Below, one piece after another: positions 5,938 through 7,338 of a DNA stretch of 7,338 nt (the first letter of the stretch is position 1; every line of letters begins with the position of its first letter). The translations under genes and the position numbers were made by a program. A model generated the notes under the pieces. The model had not been told where the DNA came from. It made no database searches and saw only the letters and a program-made list of their open reading frames with translations. The stretch is from Pedobacter sp. UBA5917 (lineage in GTDB: Bacteria > Bacteroidota > Bacteroidia > Sphingobacteriales > Sphingobacteriaceae): positions 1 through 7,338 of the forward strand of contig NZ_DJDT01000166.1 in NCBI RefSeq assembly GCF_002432345.1. Direction: 5' to 3'.

Positions 5938-5954
5938 GAGTTTTTTCGAAACTC
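5938..5954. other. 6-bp inverted repeat in the rsmI-serS divergent spacer
   Basis: GAGTTT (5938-5943) and AAACTC (5949-5954) are exact reverse complements around a 5-base loop. AAACTC then recurs at 5963-5968 and 5970-5975, at offsets of 14 and 7 bp. This lies at -25 to -50 relative to the serS -7 box, where a regulator could act, but the motif is short and could be chance. Confidence 0.3.
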
Positions 5955-5979
5955 CTTACCCCAAACTCCAAACTCTTGC

Positions 5980-5987
5980 TATCTTTG
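5980..5987 (+). promoter_or_regulatory. predicted serS -7 promoter box
   Basis: TATCTTTG is an exact match to the Bacteroidota -7 consensus TAnnTTTG. It sits 15 bp before the serS ATG, so transcription would start around 5992-5996 with a leader of roughly 10 bases or less and no Shine-Dalgarno. The upstream -33 region has only TTA at 5956-5958 (21-bp spacing), a weak match. Confidence 0.6.
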
Positions 5988-6002
5988 CTAAAAAATTAAA
6001 TA

Positions 6003-7274
6003 ATGCTGCAAGTTAACTATATCCGCGAAAATAGAGAGAAAGTTTTAGAACGTTTAAGTATCCGTAATTTTAAACAGCCAGAACTGGTAGACGAAATCAT
6101 TAAAATTGATGAAGACCGCCGTTCCACTCAAACTTCGCTGGATAGTATTTCTGCTGAAGCGAATGCAGCTGCCAAACAGATTGGCGATTTAATGCGTGCA
6201 GGTAAAAAAGAAGAAGCCGAAGCCATTAAGGTACAAACCGCTTCCCATAAGGAAAATATCAAAAACCTGGGCGATAAACTGAACGAACTGGAAACTGCAC
6301 AGCACAACCTGATTGTTCAATTGCCTAACCTACCATATCATTTGGTAAAAGAGGGATCTACAGCAGAAGATAACGAAGTGGTTTTAACGCATGGCGAGCC
6401 AGCTAAATTGCCAACCAAAGCTTTGCCACATTGGGAATTGGCCGCTAAATATGATATCATTGATTTCGAACTGGGTGTAAAAATTACCGGTGCAGGTTTT
6501 CCGGTATATAAAGGAAAAGGTGCGAGATTGCAACGTGCATTGATCAATTTCTTTTTGGATCATGCTACTGCTGCAGGTTATAAAGAAATGCAGGTGCCAC
6601 ATCTGGTTAATGCAGCTTCGGGCTTTGGTACCGGGCAGTTACCGGATAAGGAAGGACAGATGTACCATTCAACTGTTGATGATCTTTATTTGATCCCCAC
6701 TGCGGAAGTGCCGGTAACCAATTTATACCGCGATGTAATTGTTAAAGAAGAAGATTTACCGATTAAAAATACCGCTTATACACCTTGTTTCCGTAGAGAA
6801 GCAGGTTCTTATGGTGCCCATGTACGTGGCTTAAACCGTTTGCACCAGTTTGATAAAGTAGAAGTAGTACAGATTACGCACCCCGATAAATCGTATGAGA
6901 CTTTAGAGGATATGAGTCAGTACGTTCAATCCCTGTTGCAGGAGCTTGGTTTACATTATCGTGTATTGCGCTTGTGCGGTGGCGATATGGGTTTCACTTC
7001 GGCTATGACATATGATATGGAAGTTTGGAGTGCTGCACAGGAACGTTGGTTAGAGGTGTCTTCTGTATCGAACTTCGAAACCTACCAGAGTAACCGTTTA
7101 AAATTACGTTTTAAAGGAAAAGAAGGCAAAGCACAACTGGCACACTCGTTAAATGGAAGTGCATTGGCTTTACCGCGTATTGTAGCTTCGATTTTAGAAA
7201 ACTACCAAACCGAAAATGGAATTAAGGTTCCTGAGGCTTTGGTAAAATATACAGGATTTGATGTAATTGATTAG
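6003..7274 (+). CDS. serS: serine--tRNA ligase (seryl-tRNA synthetase)
   Basis: SerRS charges tRNA-Ser with serine using ATP, and is a cytoplasmic class II aminoacyl-tRNA synthetase that works as a dimer. The 423 residues match the bacterial length. Residues 1-105 form the N-terminal tRNA-binding domain, an antiparallel coiled coil rich in E, K and A (about 27-100). The catalytic core follows, with the serine-binding TAEVP loop at 233-237, motif 2 at 262-287 (FRREAGSYG, with R264 and E266) and motif 3 at 384-402 (NGSALALPRIVASILENYQ, with R392). E351 in WLEVSSVSN is the second serine-binding acid. The segment SNFETYQSNRLKLRF (356-370) has the form I remember for Bacteroidota, in place of CGDFQARR seen in proteobacteria. 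The start fits the conserved MLxxxxIRxN beginning and is preceded by a consensus -7 box. It is complete, with a TAG stop at 7272-7274. Confidence 0.98.
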   Translation: MLQVNYIRENREKVLERLSIRNFKQPELVDEIIKIDEDRRSTQTSLDSISAEANAAAKQIGDLMRAGKKEEAEAIKVQTASHKENIKNLGDKLNELETAQHNLIVQLPNLPYHLVKEGSTAEDNEVVLTHGEPAKLPTKALPHWELAAKYDIIDFELGVKITGAGFPVYKGKGARLQRALINFFLDHATAAGYKEMQVPHLVNAASGFGTGQLPDKEGQMYHSTVDDLYLIPTAEVPVTNLYRDVIVKEEDLPIKNTAYTPCFRREAGSYGAHVRGLNRLHQFDKVEVVQITHPDKSYETLEDMSQYVQSLLQELGLHYRVLRLCGGDMGFTSAMTYDMEVWSAAQERWLEVSSVSNFETYQSNRLKLRFKGKEGKAQLAHSLNGSALALPRIVASILENYQTENGIKVPEALVKYTGFDVID

Positions 7275-7338
7275 CCTATGGGCAACTAACGAAGTTTCGG
7301 TGAGGATTAAGCGGATAGGGAACTTAGTTAGTTTAGCA
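7275..7338 (+). other. serS downstream region with a weak inverted repeat
   Basis: AACTAAC (7284-7290) pairs with GTTAGTT (7327-7333), and CCTAT (7275-7279) with ATAGG (7315-7319). The two pairings interleave, so they could not form one simple hairpin. No T tract follows within the window, so this is not a convincing terminator. The sequence is cut at the window edge. No gene start is seen. Confidence 0.25.

Noticed and set aside
6338..6602. Two minus-strand open frames of about 70 codons within serS.
   Set aside because: They are antisense to the conserved SerRS catalytic core and have no independent support.

Overview
The window looks like ordinary chromosomal sequence from a member of the Bacteroidota, most likely a Sphingobacteriaceae organism such as Pedobacter. 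This rests on remembered family style: moderate to low GC, AT-rich spacers without Shine-Dalgarno sites, TAnnTTTG-type -7 promoter boxes, a secretion signal ending VNA-QA, a short RsmI without the C-terminal domain, and dispersed repeats of the TCGTCATTGC / CTTCGTGCCTC kind. No database search was possible.

Layout from left to right. Bases 1-221 carry no gene. They hold a possible degenerate repeat end (50-88) and a 113-bp terminal-inverted-repeat element (104-216). Seven genes then run leftward on the minus strand: osmC (222-638); a lipoprotein metallopeptidase of the M57 type (848-1597) ending in a strong intrinsic terminator (772-807); lspA (1706-2242); a secreted protein of unknown function (2245-2754); lnt (2739-4367); a bacterial PH-like plus SHOCT protein (4492-5139); and rsmI (5179-5892). 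A second inverted-repeat element (4379-4487) fills the gap between lnt and the SHOCT gene. serS (6003-7274) runs rightward, divergent from rsmI across a 110-bp spacer with a clear -7 box and several short repeats. The last 64 bases hold only a weak inverted repeat.

How the genes fit together. lnt, the unknown secreted gene and lspA are packed with a 16-bp overlap and a 2-bp gap, so they almost certainly form one transcription unit. LspA and Lnt are the signal peptidase and the final N-acyltransferase of lipoprotein maturation. The M57 protein just downstream is itself a predicted lipoprotein and so a likely client. rsmI and serS are translation-related housekeeping genes. OsmC is a stand-alone peroxide-defence enzyme.

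There is no convincing sign of a new defence, mobile or biosynthetic system. The two points most worth following are the uncharacterised secreted protein locked between lnt and lspA, and the two related repeat elements that each begin 4-5 bp after a stop codon in the same orientation.
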